From Pacificispira sp040217575 (lineage in GTDB: Bacteria; Pseudomonadota; Alphaproteobacteria; UBA8366; Aestuariispiraceae): DNA of 64,000 nt. Position 1 is the first letter of the stretch; each line of letters begins with the position of its first letter. The position numbers and the translations under genes were made by a program. The notes beneath the pieces were generated by a model. The model ran no database searches. It worked only from the letters and a program-made list of their open reading frames with translations, and was not told the DNA's origin. Below are positions 26,038-35,230 of the stretch, piece after piece. The stretch is taken from positions 372,001 through 436,000 of the forward strand of contig JAVJPW010000007.1 in assembly GCA_040217575.1 (NCBI GenBank), read 5' to 3'.

Positions 26038-27801
26038 CTATTGCGCCGCGACCAGGGTTTCGGGCTCACCGTCCGGCAGAACCGTTTCCCCCGGCCGGAC
26101 GATGCTGAAATCAACCGGTTCGCGGGCGACCGACAGTCTATCAGATTTCCGCTCAACGACCGTGAAATAGGATGTGTCGAGGTCGCCCTGGTCGGGAAAG
26201 TCCTCCCGGTAATGTGCCCCTCTGGAATTTTCCCGCGCAAGGCCGGCCGTCGCAATCGCTTCCGAAATGTCCAGCAGGCTCTGCATATTCAGCCAGTCGT
26301 GCCAGGTCAGGTTGAAGGCAAGGTCCGTCCCGTCCACACCGCAATCATCCATTTCGGCGCGTACATTCGCGATATCCGACAGGCCCTTTTTCATGCCTGC
26401 TTCGGTGCGCATCACGCCGACATGATCCCACATGACGTCCTGCAGCCGGTTCCGCAATGGCTGGACGGTGGCGACCGGCTTTCCGAACGGATGAACGGCG
26501 CGCGCCACCTCCCGTTCCAGCACCGTCGCATCCGGGTCGCGCAATGCGCCAACCGACCGGACATCCGAGCCCATCACGTCGCCCGCAACCCCGCCATAGA
26601 CGGTCGAGTTCGCAACCCCGTTCCCGCCCAGACGGTTCGACCCATGGGCGCCGCCCGCATCTTCACCCGCGACGTAAAGCCCTTCCAGCGCCGTGCGCGT
26701 GTCAGGGTCCACCACAACACCACCCATGAAATAATGGGCGGTTGGCACAACTTCTACCCGGCCGCCGGCCAAATCGAATCCGCAGTCGGCGCAACGCTTC
26801 ACCATCCCCTTGAATTTCTGACGCACTGTTTCGGGTCCCAAATGCCCCATGGAGATATAGACCCCGCCGTTCGGCGTCGCGTTGGATTTGCGCATTTCGG
26901 CATAGATGCCGCGGCTGACCACATCACGGGTCGCACGTTCCCCGCGGTTATCATAATCGAACATGAACCGCTGCCCGGCACCGTTCAGAAGCTGCCCGCC
27001 GGCCCCGCGCAGCCCTTCCTCCAGGACGGTGCCCGTCATCTTCGAATGTTCGCCCGCAAGCAGGCCGGTCGGATGGAACTGGACCATTTCCATGTCGCGC
27101 AGCGGCAGGCCCGCCCGCAACGCCATGGAAAGACCGTCCATCGTCTTATCGCCGGACGGCGTGTGATACTTGTACATCGTCGGCCCGCCACCGGTCGCCA
27201 TGAGGACCGCTTTCGCCCGCACGAACCGGAAAATGCCAAGCCGCATGTCGATGAACAGGACACCCGACAGCGCCGATCCGTCCGGTGTCGGGATCAGGGC
27301 GATGGCGCGGTGTTCCTGAAGCCGTTCTATCGGCCGCTTCAGAACCTGTTCCATCAACCGGTTGATGATTTCGATGCCGGTCAGATCGCCCTTGTGGACG
27401 GTACGGTCCGCCGTCTGCCCGGCAAATGCCTTATGGTGCAGGCTGCCGTCCGCATTGCGGTCAAAGAAACACCCGACTTCATTTTCCAATTCCTGTACGC
27501 GTACCACCGCCTGTTCGCACAATTTCCAGGCCATATCCTGGTTCGGCAGCCATTTCCCGCCGACAATCGTATCCATGAAATGGCGTTCGACCGTATCCCC
27601 CGGCCCCAGCGCCACATTGTACCCGCCCTGAACCATGCGGGTGCAGCCGCATTTTCCGATCAGCCCCTTCACCGCGATGGTGATTTTCGTGCCCTCAGGG
27701 GCGGATTGCTGGGCATGCAGGGCGGCAAACATGCCCGCCCCCCCGGACCCGAGGATCAGGATATCCGTATCATGCCGTTCAATCACAGGGGTACCCGACA
27801 T
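26038..27801 (-). CDS. Fumarate reductase/succinate dehydrogenase flavoprotein subunit
   Basis: FAD-dependent subunit interconverting succinate and fumarate, 587 aa. The dinucleotide fold ILGSGGAGMFAALHAQQ is at the N-terminus. CGCTRMVQGGYNVALGPGD, VQFHPTGLLAGEHSKM, and AGEDAGGAHGSNRLGGNGVA are typical of the family, and the histidine of RTVHKGD may be the covalent FAD site region. Gene order in the transcript is iron-sulfur subunit, two membrane anchors, flavoprotein, fumarase alpha and beta, so this is a dedicated C4-dicarboxylate unit. Confidence 0.9.
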   Translation of the reverse strand: MSGTPVIERHDTDILILGSGGAGMFAALHAQQSAPEGTKITIAVKGLIGKCGCTRMVQGGYNVALGPGDTVERHFMDTIVGGKWLPNQDMAWKLCEQAVVRVQELENEVGCFFDRNADGSLHHKAFAGQTADRTVHKGDLTGIEIINRLMEQVLKRPIERLQEHRAIALIPTPDGSALSGVLFIDMRLGIFRFVRAKAVLMATGGGPTMYKYHTPSGDKTMDGLSMALRAGLPLRDMEMVQFHPTGLLAGEHSKMTGTVLEEGLRGAGGQLLNGAGQRFMFDYDNRGERATRDVVSRGIYAEMRKSNATPNGGVYISMGHLGPETVRQKFKGMVKRCADCGFDLAGGRVEVVPTAHYFMGGVVVDPDTRTALEGLYVAGEDAGGAHGSNRLGGNGVANSTVYGGVAGDVMGSDVRSVGALRDPDATVLEREVARAVHPFGKPVATVQPLRNRLQDVMWDHVGVMRTEAGMKKGLSDIANVRAEMDDCGVDGTDLAFNLTWHDWLNMQSLLDISEAIATAGLARENSRGAHYREDFPDQGDLDTSYFTVVERKSDRLSVAREPVDFSIVRPGETVLPDGEPETLVAAQ

Positions 27802-27804
27802 GGC

Positions 27805-28146
27805 CTACACCGCCTGCAAAAAGAAAAGGGTGGAAAAGAACAGCGACGCGGCAACCGCGCCGGCCGCCAGGCTTTTATGCCGTGGCGACCAGGGCAGCCA
27901 TTCAAGGGCAAGCAGCCGCAAGCCGCCGAACAGATGTACCCCCAACAAAAAGACCAACCCGTATTCGGCAAGCTTCACCAAGGGATTGTCTGTCCAGGAA
28001 AGGAACCGGTCCAACCCCGTTCCACCGGCCACCGCCTGCGACAAAACCCAGAAATGCACCGGCAGGAACAGGGCCAGCGCCACACCGGATACGCGGTGCA
28101 GGATAAAGGCGACCCAAAGCGGGTGCCTGCGGTGCGGCCGGATCAT
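27805..28146 (-). CDS. SdhC/FrdC-like cytochrome b membrane anchor
   Basis: A 113-aa membrane protein with three hydrophobic segments (about 15-35, 58-80 and 88-112). FILHRVSGVALALFLPVHFW in helix 1 resembles the SdhC quinone/haem region, and the second helix has VFLLGVHLFGGLRLLA with a haem-ligand-type histidine. It starts inside the stop of the preceding anchor gene and ends three bases before the flavoprotein start. Confidence 0.78.
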   Translation of the reverse strand: MIRPHRRHPLWVAFILHRVSGVALALFLPVHFWVLSQAVAGGTGLDRFLSWTDNPLVKLAEYGLVFLLGVHLFGGLRLLALEWLPWSPRHKSLAAGAVAASLFFSTLFFLQAV

Positions 28147-28475
28147 GGCATCACCACGGCCAGGACAGCACGCCCGCCCAACAAAAGGAGCCCCAGAAAC
28201 ACACCGACCGTGATGACGCCAAGGGCAAGCCGGTTCAGACGAAAGACCTCATACATCACCACGCGAAGCCCGATTGCAGCGTGGACCGATACCGCCAACA
28301 CGAACAATCCGTAGAACAGGCCCCAGGCGATGCTTCCCTGTGTACGGCCCAGAATTTCCGCGGCGGAAAGGCCGCCCTGGACGGCATAGATCATGACCGC
28401 GATATGGCCCAGCACCAGCGGCGCCATGACCAGCGCGCTCAACCGTTGCAACAGATAAAGGTGCGGTGTCAGCAT
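28143..28475 (-). CDS. SdhD/FrdD-like membrane anchor
   Basis: A 110-aa protein with three hydrophobic segments (about 12-34, 48-70 and 82-108). RLSALVMAPLVLGHIAVMIY and VHAAIGLRVVMYE hold the histidines expected near quinone and haem. Overlaps the next gene by 4 bases and lies 7 bases after the iron-sulfur subunit, as a typical complex II operon. Confidence 0.75.
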   Translation of the reverse strand: MLTPHLYLLQRLSALVMAPLVLGHIAVMIYAVQGGLSAAEILGRTQGSIAWGLFYGLFVLAVSVHAAIGLRVVMYEVFRLNRLALGVITVGVFLGLLLLGGRAVLAVVMP

Positions 28476-28482
28476 GGCCGCC

Positions 28483-29208
28483 CTACCTCGGCTTCCCGAA
28501 CAGGCGGGGCATGCCCGCCCGTTTCAGCCCCGCAATTGATTGCATTGGGTTCAGCTCATTCGGACAGTGCTGCGTACAGCTTCCCATGGAATGACAGATG
28601 TGACAGCCGCCGGTCTTCGACACCGCCTCAAGGATGCGGTTGCGTGCACCGTCCTTTGTATCGTTGTAAAGGGTCCATGCCCGGTTCAGGGCAGCCGGCC
28701 CCAGATAGTCCGGATTCGCCGTTACCGTATCGCAGGCCGCGTAACAGACCGCGCAGTTGATGCATTCGATTCCTTCATTCGCTGCCGCCCGCTGGGTAGA
28801 AGTCGGATCAATCGCTTCCACCGCATCGTGCCGGGTACGTTGCGGGTGAAACGCCCCTTCCGCGGCGACCCATTTGTCAAAGAACGGGTCCATGTCGACG
28901 GCCAGGTCTTTAATGACCGGCAGATTGCGTAAAGGACCGATTTCGATACGGCCGCCCGCAGACACCTTCTTCACATGGGTCCGGCAGGTCCATCGCGGAA
29001 CACCGTTCACCGTCATCGCGCATGACCCGCACATACCGACCCGGCAGGCATAGCGATAGCTGAGCGTCGGGTCAGCATATTGCTGAATCCAGGCGACGAT
29101 ATCTAAAACCGTCTGGCTTTCCCGGGCAGGAACGTCGAATGCCTGATACTCGCCATCGGCAGTCCCGCGCCACACCCGCACATCCAGCTTTTCACCATCC
29201 GAACTCAA
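28483..29208 (-). CDS. Fumarate reductase/succinate dehydrogenase iron-sulfur subunit
   Basis: Electron-transfer subunit with three clusters. The 2Fe-2S set is CRVGMCGSC plus a further Cys (WTCRTH), the 4Fe-4S set is CINCAVCYAAC, and the 3Fe-4S region is CHICHSMGSCTQHCPNELNP. Length 241 aa from the TTG at 29208, favoured because GGTGGAG lies before it and the product then begins with SSDGEKLDVRVWRG; a TTG at 29256 would add 16 residues of Gly/Ala-rich sequence. First gene of the operon reaching the fumarase. Confidence 0.88.
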   Translation of the reverse strand: MSSDGEKLDVRVWRGTADGEYQAFDVPARESQTVLDIVAWIQQYADPTLSYRYACRVGMCGSCAMTVNGVPRWTCRTHVKKVSAGGRIEIGPLRNLPVIKDLAVDMDPFFDKWVAAEGAFHPQRTRHDAVEAIDPTSTQRAAANEGIECINCAVCYAACDTVTANPDYLGPAALNRAWTLYNDTKDGARNRILEAVSKTGGCHICHSMGSCTQHCPNELNPMQSIAGLKRAGMPRLFGKPR

Positions 29209-29544
29209 AAAACCAGCTCCACCAGTTCCTGCCGATCCGGCCCCATCATTTGCCAATTGACAGGAATTTCCAATCGGGATTAGCGTTCATTCCTCTTGGG
29301 CGCGAGGAATATCGTTCATGCACCTCTTCAGTCTCAACCGCTGCGGACGCCGCCACGACCGGTCAAATCTGGTCCCTTAAGCGCGGTCCAATTCGTCCCA
29401 CCGCCCGGTTAGTGACCATGGGCGGATTTGCGGCGCCCGTCTCTTCCAGCTTGGACGCGGATTGTCCCGGATTCGCCTTCATCGTGGATAAACAGGAACT
29501 TGGGCGCTCCTGACATACCGCTTGGTTGAGAGTTGGATCCGAAA
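29209..29544. other. Divergent intergenic region between the Frd-like operon and the oxoprolinase operon
   Basis: 336 bases without a recognised gene. A good -35 (TTGACA, 29257-29262) on the plus strand is followed 18 bases on by a poor -10 (TAGCGT). Nothing else stands out. Confidence 0.4.
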
Positions 29545-32500
29545 ATGCCAAACAATCCAATGCCCCGGATCGCCGTCGATATCGGCGGCACCTTCACAGA
29601 TGTCGCAATCGACCTGGTCGGAAACGTCCAGACCGCAAAGACGCTGACAACCCATGAAAATCCGGTGACGGGTGTCTTGAGCGCCATTGGCTATGCGTTG
29701 GACGGAACCGGATTGACGCCCGGCGATTTCGGGTCGGTCATCCACGGAACCACCCTGGCGACAAACGCGCTGATTGAACGGTGCGGTGCCAAGGTCGGTG
29801 TTCTGGTGACCGAAGGATTTCGTGACATCCTGGAGATCGGATACGAACGCCGATACGACCAGTATGACATCAACATCGAAAAGCAGGACTTCCTGGTCCC
29901 GCGCGATCTGATGTTCGCGGTCAGCGAACGAACCACCGTGACGGGGGAGGTGCTGACACCGCTTGACCCGGCATCCGTCGAACGCGCGATCGACGCCGCA
30001 TTGGCGGCCGGTGTGGAAAGCATTGCGATATGTTTCCTGCATTCCTACAAGAATCCCGCCCATGAACAGGCTGCCCTGGACATAGTGCGACGCCGCGCGC
30101 CGGCAATGAATGTCAGCCTTTCCAGCGACGTTTCACCCGAAGTCCGGGAATTCGACCGGATGTGCACCACGGTGTCGAACGCCTACATCAAACCGCTGAT
30201 GGCCGGCTACCTGAAAGACCTAGACCGCGCACTGAAACGGGACGGCTACGATTGCCCGCTGTTCATTGTGACGTCCGGCGGCGGCATTACGGGACTGGAC
30301 ACGGCAATGGCTTATCCCATCCGGCTGGTGGAATCCGGCCCCAGCGGCGGTGCGATCCTGGCGGCCAAGATTGCGGCACAACGCGGGATCGGCCAGACCG
30401 TTTCCTTCGACATGGGGGGGACGACGGCAAAGATCTGCCTGATCGACAAGGGCGTACCGAAATCGTCGCGCAGTTTCGAAATCGACCGTGCCGCACGTTT
30501 CATGAAGGGAAGCGGCATTCCCGTGCGTATTCCGGTGATCGAAATGATCGAAATCGGTGCGGGCGGCGGGTCGATTGCCGGGGTCGACGGCATGGGTCGG
30601 CTTCGGGTCGGCCCGAAATCCGCATCGTCCGACCCCGGACCGGCATGCTACGACCGGGGCGGCTGCCAGCCGACCGTAACCGACGCGGATGTCGCCGCCG
30701 GATATATCGATCCGGATGGCTTCGCAGAAGGACGCCTGTCACTGAACCCGAGTCTGTCTCATGCGGCCATTCAACGCGATGTCGCCAGCCCGCTGGGTTT
30801 GAGCGCCGAGGTCGGCGCCGACGGGATATCCCAAACAGTGGATGAGGCTATGGCGAATGCCGCGCGCATGCACGCCGTCGAACAGGGAAAGAATCTGGCC
30901 GATTGCACGATGATCGCGTTCGGCGGAAACGGTCCTTTACACGCAACCCGCATTGCCGAGAAAATAGGCGTTCGGGAAATCATCGTACCACCGGACCCCA
31001 GCGTCGGCTCTGCCATCGGGTTTTTGTCCGCGCCGGTATCCTATGAGATCGTCCGGTCCTTCCATGCATTGGCCGACGAGTTCCCATTTGACGGCGTAAG
31101 TGCGTTGCTGACCGAAATGGAAACAACTGCCAGCGCAATTGTGCGCGCCGGTGCGCCGGGACAGGACCTTACGGTCCGGCGCGGCGCCTTCATGCGCTAT
31201 CGCGGACAGGGCCATGAAATCGAGATCGCGATTCCCCCCGGGCCGCTGACGCAAAAAAATCTTTCCGGTCTGTTGGACGCGTTCGAAGCGGAATATGCGC
31301 GCCTGTTCAGCCGGTCGGTGCCGGACATGAAAATAGAGGTGATGAATTGGTCCGTCACCGTATCCACAAAAGCACGGACACCTGCACCGATCGCTGTGAA
31401 AACTGTCGGCACGACTGCAGTGCCTTCCGGTACCCGTACATTGACACTGGGTCAGGATGCCAGGCGGGTCGCCGCATCGACCTACCGCCGTTCCGACTTG
31501 AAACCGGGTGACCGGATTCCCGGACCCGCGCTGATCGTGGAACCACAGACGACCACTTTCGTATCCGAAGCCTTCGAGGCAGCAATCGACGGGGCGGGCA
31601 ACATTGTCATGACGGGCAATACCGCGCCCAACCGGTTGGGTCGGGAATCCGCGGGGGACCAACGGTCGGCAATCGAATGGCAGGTCATGTGGGACCGGCT
31701 GATCGCCATCGTCGAAGAACAGGGTCAGGTCCTCATGCGGACGGCTTTCAGTCCGATGGTCCGGGAATGCGGCGATATCTCCGCCGGGATTTTCGACCTG
31801 GACGGCAACATGCTGGCCCAGGCCGTTACCGGCACCCCGGGCCATATCAACACAATGGCGATGGCCGTTCGCGAAATGCTGCCGCATTTTCCGGTCACCG
31901 GGATGTCGGCGGGCGATGTCTATATGACGAACGATCCGTGGATCGGGTCCGGGCACCTGAACGACGCATTGCTGATGGCGCCTATTTTCCATAACGGAAA
32001 AGTGGTCGCCATATCCGCCTGTACGTCCCACCTGTATGATCTGGGCGGGCTTGGCATGGGCCCCGACGGTAGCGACATATTCGATGAAGGACTGTTCCTG
32101 CCACCGATGAAACTGGTCAACCGCGGCACTGTAAACCGGCTGATCATCGATATCATCAAGGCGAACTCGCGGTCACCCGTTTCGAACGAAGGCGATATCT
32201 ATGCGTTGATCGCCTGTTGCGATGTGGCGGGCGTTCGGCTTTCGGAAATGCTGCGCGAATTCCGACTTGCGGACATGGAAGCATTGGGAAGCCACATCCT
32301 GACATCTTCCCTTCGCGCGACGGAAGACGCGATCCGCAAGGTGCCGAACGGAACCTATGTCACCGAAATGATGTCGGATGGATATGATTTCGAAATCAAG
32401 CTTAAGGCGACGATGACCGTCACGGATACCGAAATCCTGACGGATTTCACCGGGTCTTCGGGCCATTCGGCAAAGGGAATCAACAACCCGATCAAATATG

Positions 32501-33372
32501 CCGAAGCCTACGGCGTTTTTGTCATACGATGTTTGATCGCACCGGATATTCCGAACAATGCCGGGTCCCTTTCATCCTTCAAATTCACGGCACCGAAGGA
32601 CTGCATACTGAATGCCCAATACCCCGCACCGGTGGCCATGCGCCACAATGTCGGGCATCTGGTGGCTGACCTGATGCTGGGTTGCCTGCATCAGGCGATC
32701 CCGGGCATCGCGCCCGCGGAAGGGGCGTCCTGCCTGTGGGATATTCCGATACGAAGCGCCGCCAGCGCCGCGCGGGAAGGGCAGAACGCGACCCCGTTCG
32801 CGACGGAATTTTCCCATTCGGGCGGCATGGGCGCCCGACCGACAAAGGACGGGCTGTCGGCAACGGCCTTCCCCAGCGGACTATTCGGGACCCAGTCCGA
32901 AATCGCGGAATCGGAAGTGCCCGTTCGTATCCTGAAACGTGAGCTGATTCGGGACAGCGGCGGCGCGGGAAAATTCCGGGGCGGCCTGGGTCAGCGGATC
33001 GAAATGGAAAGCGCGGAAGCCGCGCCGATCCTTCTGTTCGCCGGGGTTGAACGCACAAAATATCCGGCACGCGGTCGCGAAGGCGGAAAAGACGGCGCCC
33101 TGGGTCGGATCACCCTGTCGACGGGCGAAGCCCTGCGCGGGAAGGGCGAACAGCCAATCCCTGCCGGAAGTGTGCTTTATTGGGAAACGCCGGGCGGGGC
33201 CGGATATGGCGACCCGATGGAGCGCGATCTTAGTGCCGTGGAACGGGACCTGGAACTGGGTCTGATCAGTAGGGAGGCCGCCACCCGGGACTATGGGCTG
33301 GTTTTCGCCACTGACGGAACCATCGATCGGAACGCCAGTTGCGCCGCCCGCATGGAAGGAGGAACGAAATGA
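29545..33372 (+). CDS. Fused hydantoinase/oxoprolinase (HyuA-HyuB)
   Basis: An ATP-dependent amide-ring hydrolase of about 1275 aa. The N-terminal half is the HyuA/actin-like part (RIAVDIGGTFTDVAID, then GTTLATNALIERCGAKVGVL, VTSGGGITG and IEIGAGGGSIAGVD). The C-terminal half from about residue 710 is HyuB (ECGDISAGIFDLDGNMLAQA, TNDPWIGSGHLND). Bacterial versions are usually two genes; the fusion resembles 5-oxoprolinase. The substrate (oxoproline, hydantoin, N-carbamoyl or other lactam) is not determined. ATG at 29545; an in-frame TTG at 29533 is less likely. It couples to the next gene through ATGA. Confidence 0.88.
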   Translation: MPNNPMPRIAVDIGGTFTDVAIDLVGNVQTAKTLTTHENPVTGVLSAIGYALDGTGLTPGDFGSVIHGTTLATNALIERCGAKVGVLVTEGFRDILEIGYERRYDQYDINIEKQDFLVPRDLMFAVSERTTVTGEVLTPLDPASVERAIDAALAAGVESIAICFLHSYKNPAHEQAALDIVRRRAPAMNVSLSSDVSPEVREFDRMCTTVSNAYIKPLMAGYLKDLDRALKRDGYDCPLFIVTSGGGITGLDTAMAYPIRLVESGPSGGAILAAKIAAQRGIGQTVSFDMGGTTAKICLIDKGVPKSSRSFEIDRAARFMKGSGIPVRIPVIEMIEIGAGGGSIAGVDGMGRLRVGPKSASSDPGPACYDRGGCQPTVTDADVAAGYIDPDGFAEGRLSLNPSLSHAAIQRDVASPLGLSAEVGADGISQTVDEAMANAARMHAVEQGKNLADCTMIAFGGNGPLHATRIAEKIGVREIIVPPDPSVGSAIGFLSAPVSYEIVRSFHALADEFPFDGVSALLTEMETTASAIVRAGAPGQDLTVRRGAFMRYRGQGHEIEIAIPPGPLTQKNLSGLLDAFEAEYARLFSRSVPDMKIEVMNWSVTVSTKARTPAPIAVKTVGTTAVPSGTRTLTLGQDARRVAASTYRRSDLKPGDRIPGPALIVEPQTTTFVSEAFEAAIDGAGNIVMTGNTAPNRLGRESAGDQRSAIEWQVMWDRLIAIVEEQGQVLMRTAFSPMVRECGDISAGIFDLDGNMLAQAVTGTPGHINTMAMAVREMLPHFPVTGMSAGDVYMTNDPWIGSGHLNDALLMAPIFHNGKVVAISACTSHLYDLGGLGMGPDGSDIFDEGLFLPPMKLVNRGTVNRLIIDIIKANSRSPVSNEGDIYALIACCDVAGVRLSEMLREFRLADMEALGSHILTSSLRATEDAIRKVPNGTYVTEMMSDGYDFEIKLKATMTVTDTEILTDFTGSSGHSAKGINNPIKYAEAYGVFVIRCLIAPDIPNNAGSLSSFKFTAPKDCILNAQYPAPVAMRHNVGHLVADLMLGCLHQAIPGIAPAEGASCLWDIPIRSAASAAREGQNATPFATEFSHSGGMGARPTKDGLSATAFPSGLFGTQSEIAESEVPVRILKRELIRDSGGAGKFRGGLGQRIEMESAEAAPILLFAGVERTKYPARGREGGKDGALGRITLSTGEALRGKGEQPIPAGSVLYWETPGGAGYGDPMERDLSAVERDLELGLISREAATRDYGLVFATDGTIDRNASCAARMEGGTK

Positions 33373-34472
33373 CCGTTCAGCCCCTGCCCCACATCGCGGC
33401 GTTGGCCGCCTATGGCTACGTGCCGGTCGACATTGCGCCCGGCAAAAAGCTGGTGCCGCTTGCATTGAACGAAAGCGCCTTTCCGCCCAGCCCGACCGTC
33501 CCCCGGGCGATTGCGGACGCGGCTGAGAAGGCGCGGTTCTATGGCGATTCCAGCTGGACGGAGTTGCGCGCCGCGATTTCGGAAGTCCATCAATTGAATC
33601 CGGAAATGATTCTTGTCGGGGCCGGATCGATGGAACTGATTTCACGACTGATCCCCGCCTATGTCGGCCCCGGCGACCGTGTCCTTTCCACCGCCTATAG
33701 CTATGCGTTTTTCCGGACGGCCACACAGGCGGTGGGTGGGACCTATGACGCTGTGGACGAACCGGATCGGACCGTCAGCGTCGACCTTGTTTTAGACAGT
33801 GTCGACGACCGGACCAAAATGGTGTGCATCGTGAACCCTGGAAACCCGACCGGAACCCGCATTTCGCGGGCGGAAATTCTGCGGCTTCGCACCGGGCTGC
33901 CCGAAAACGTCATTCTGGTGATCGACGAAGCCTATGCCGAATTCGCCGATCCGCTGGGCGAACAGCTTTTCGATATGGCAGCAAGTGGAAACACCATCAT
34001 CCTGCGCACCTTTTCCAAGGCATACGGCATGGCCGGCATCCGCGTCGGATGGGGGTATTTCCCACCCTCGATCGCGGGGGAGGTTCGCAAACTTCTGAAT
34101 GTGGGGAATGTGCCGGAAATCAGCCTGGCGGCGGCCACCGCCGCGATGCAGGACCAGCAGTATATGACGGGTGTACGCGACAAGACGTCTGCGCTGCGGG
34201 ACCGGTTCCGCGACCAGGTCCGGACGATCGGCCTGGATGTGGACGACAGTTACACGAATTTCGTGCTGATACGCTTCCGGGACAAGGAGGAGGCTGCAAG
34301 CGCGGATGCGGCATTGCGTGCCGAAGGGATCAAGATGCGGCCCATGGCAATGTATTCCCTGCCGCACTGCCTGCGCGCGACTGTATCGGTCGCGGAAGAC
34401 ATGGATTTCACGCACCGCGTCCTGTCCGACTGGGCGGCACGCGAAAGACCGGAAGGGGCCCGAGGATCATGA
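33369..34472 (+). CDS. PLP-dependent aminotransferase (class I/II, HisC-like)
   Basis: A 367-aa fold type I aminotransferase. Substrate/cofactor segments are GSMELISRLIPAYVGPGDRV, VNPGNPTGTRISRAEIL, VIDEAYAEFAD (Asp that pairs with the pyridine nitrogen), and RTFSKAYGMAGIRVGWGY with the Schiff-base lysine in SKAYG. It looks like the HisC family, but the operon (oxoprolinase, isomerase) argues for a role in degradation of an amino-acid derivative. GGAGGA sits 6 bases before the ATG, and both ends overlap neighbours by ATGA. Confidence 0.85.
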   Translation: MTVQPLPHIAALAAYGYVPVDIAPGKKLVPLALNESAFPPSPTVPRAIADAAEKARFYGDSSWTELRAAISEVHQLNPEMILVGAGSMELISRLIPAYVGPGDRVLSTAYSYAFFRTATQAVGGTYDAVDEPDRTVSVDLVLDSVDDRTKMVCIVNPGNPTGTRISRAEILRLRTGLPENVILVIDEAYAEFADPLGEQLFDMAASGNTIILRTFSKAYGMAGIRVGWGYFPPSIAGEVRKLLNVGNVPEISLAAATAAMQDQQYMTGVRDKTSALRDRFRDQVRTIGLDVDDSYTNFVLIRFRDKEEAASADAALRAEGIKMRPMAMYSLPHCLRATVSVAEDMDFTHRVLSDWAARERPEGARGS

Positions 34473-35221
34473 CTTCGACCACACGCGGTGCTGCACGCTT
34501 CGGCATCCTGGTGCCGTTCACCAACGTCAACCTGGAAGCAGACATGGCGATGCTGCGTCCGGACGGGGTGTCCATGCATTTTGCCCGCCTGGGAGGCTAT
34601 GATGTGGATGAGGTGCCGGACGAAAAACAGATGGCGGGTCTGGGGGCATCCGACCTGGATGAGCCGCTGCGCCTGATCGGCGGTGTACGGCCCCACATCG
34701 TGCTGTATGGATGCACTTCGGCGACGCTGACCCACGGGCCCGGCTTCGACCGGAAACTGGCGGCGGATATAGAAACCAGGCTGGGCGTGCCGACGGTAAC
34801 CGCGGCAGGGGCGTTGATCCATGCAATGCGGACCCTGGGCGCGACCAATGTCGGGTTTTCTTCCCCCTATGTCGGTGCAATCAACGATCAGGCCGTCGAC
34901 TTCTTCGCCCAGAACGGGGTCCGGACGGTTGCCCGTGCAGACATCGGGCGCGCCCTTGGAAACTATGGTCAGGGGGAATTGACGCCGGAACAGGTCTTCG
35001 ACCTGGCGGTCCGTGCGGACCACCCGGACGCGCAGGCGATCGTTCTTTCATGCACGGACATGCGCAGCGTGGAAGCCATCGCGCGGATCGAAGCGGCCAT
35101 AGGCAAACCTGTCATCACGTCAAACCAGGCCATGCTGTTCCAGGCAATGGAACTGCTAGGGCTGGACATGTCCCGGGTCCGATGCGGACACCTGTTTCAG
35201 GCATCCCGCGCCGCGGCGTGA
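34469..35221 (+). CDS. Maleate isomerase / Asp-Glu racemase family protein
   Basis: A 250-aa member of the Asp/Glu/hydantoin racemase fold, closest to maleate cis-trans isomerase or arylmalonate decarboxylase-like proteins. Two catalytic cysteines are in YGCTSATLTHGPGF and VLSCTDMRSVEAI. The product begins RFGILVPFTNVNLEADM, the family-like start. The ATG overlaps the aminotransferase stop; the reading frame is open far upstream but that part lies inside the aminotransferase. Third gene of the oxoprolinase operon; it may racemise or isomerise the same substrate. Confidence 0.78.
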   Translation: MTSTTRGAARFGILVPFTNVNLEADMAMLRPDGVSMHFARLGGYDVDEVPDEKQMAGLGASDLDEPLRLIGGVRPHIVLYGCTSATLTHGPGFDRKLAADIETRLGVPTVTAAGALIHAMRTLGATNVGFSSPYVGAINDQAVDFFAQNGVRTVARADIGRALGNYGQGELTPEQVFDLAVRADHPDAQAIVLSCTDMRSVEAIARIEAAIGKPVITSNQAMLFQAMELLGLDMSRVRCGHLFQASRAAA

Positions 35222-35230
35222 CGGCCGCGA

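Noticed and set aside
25201..28314. Open frame of 1037 codons on the plus strand.
   Set aside because: It is antisense to the fumarase and flavoprotein genes, which have strong family motifs. High GC keeps the opposite frame open; the product is Arg/His/Pro-rich and has no domain.
33824..34468. N-terminal extension of the isomerase-like gene.
   Set aside because: The extension lies inside the aminotransferase gene in another frame; the true start is the ATG at 34469 in the ATGA overlap.
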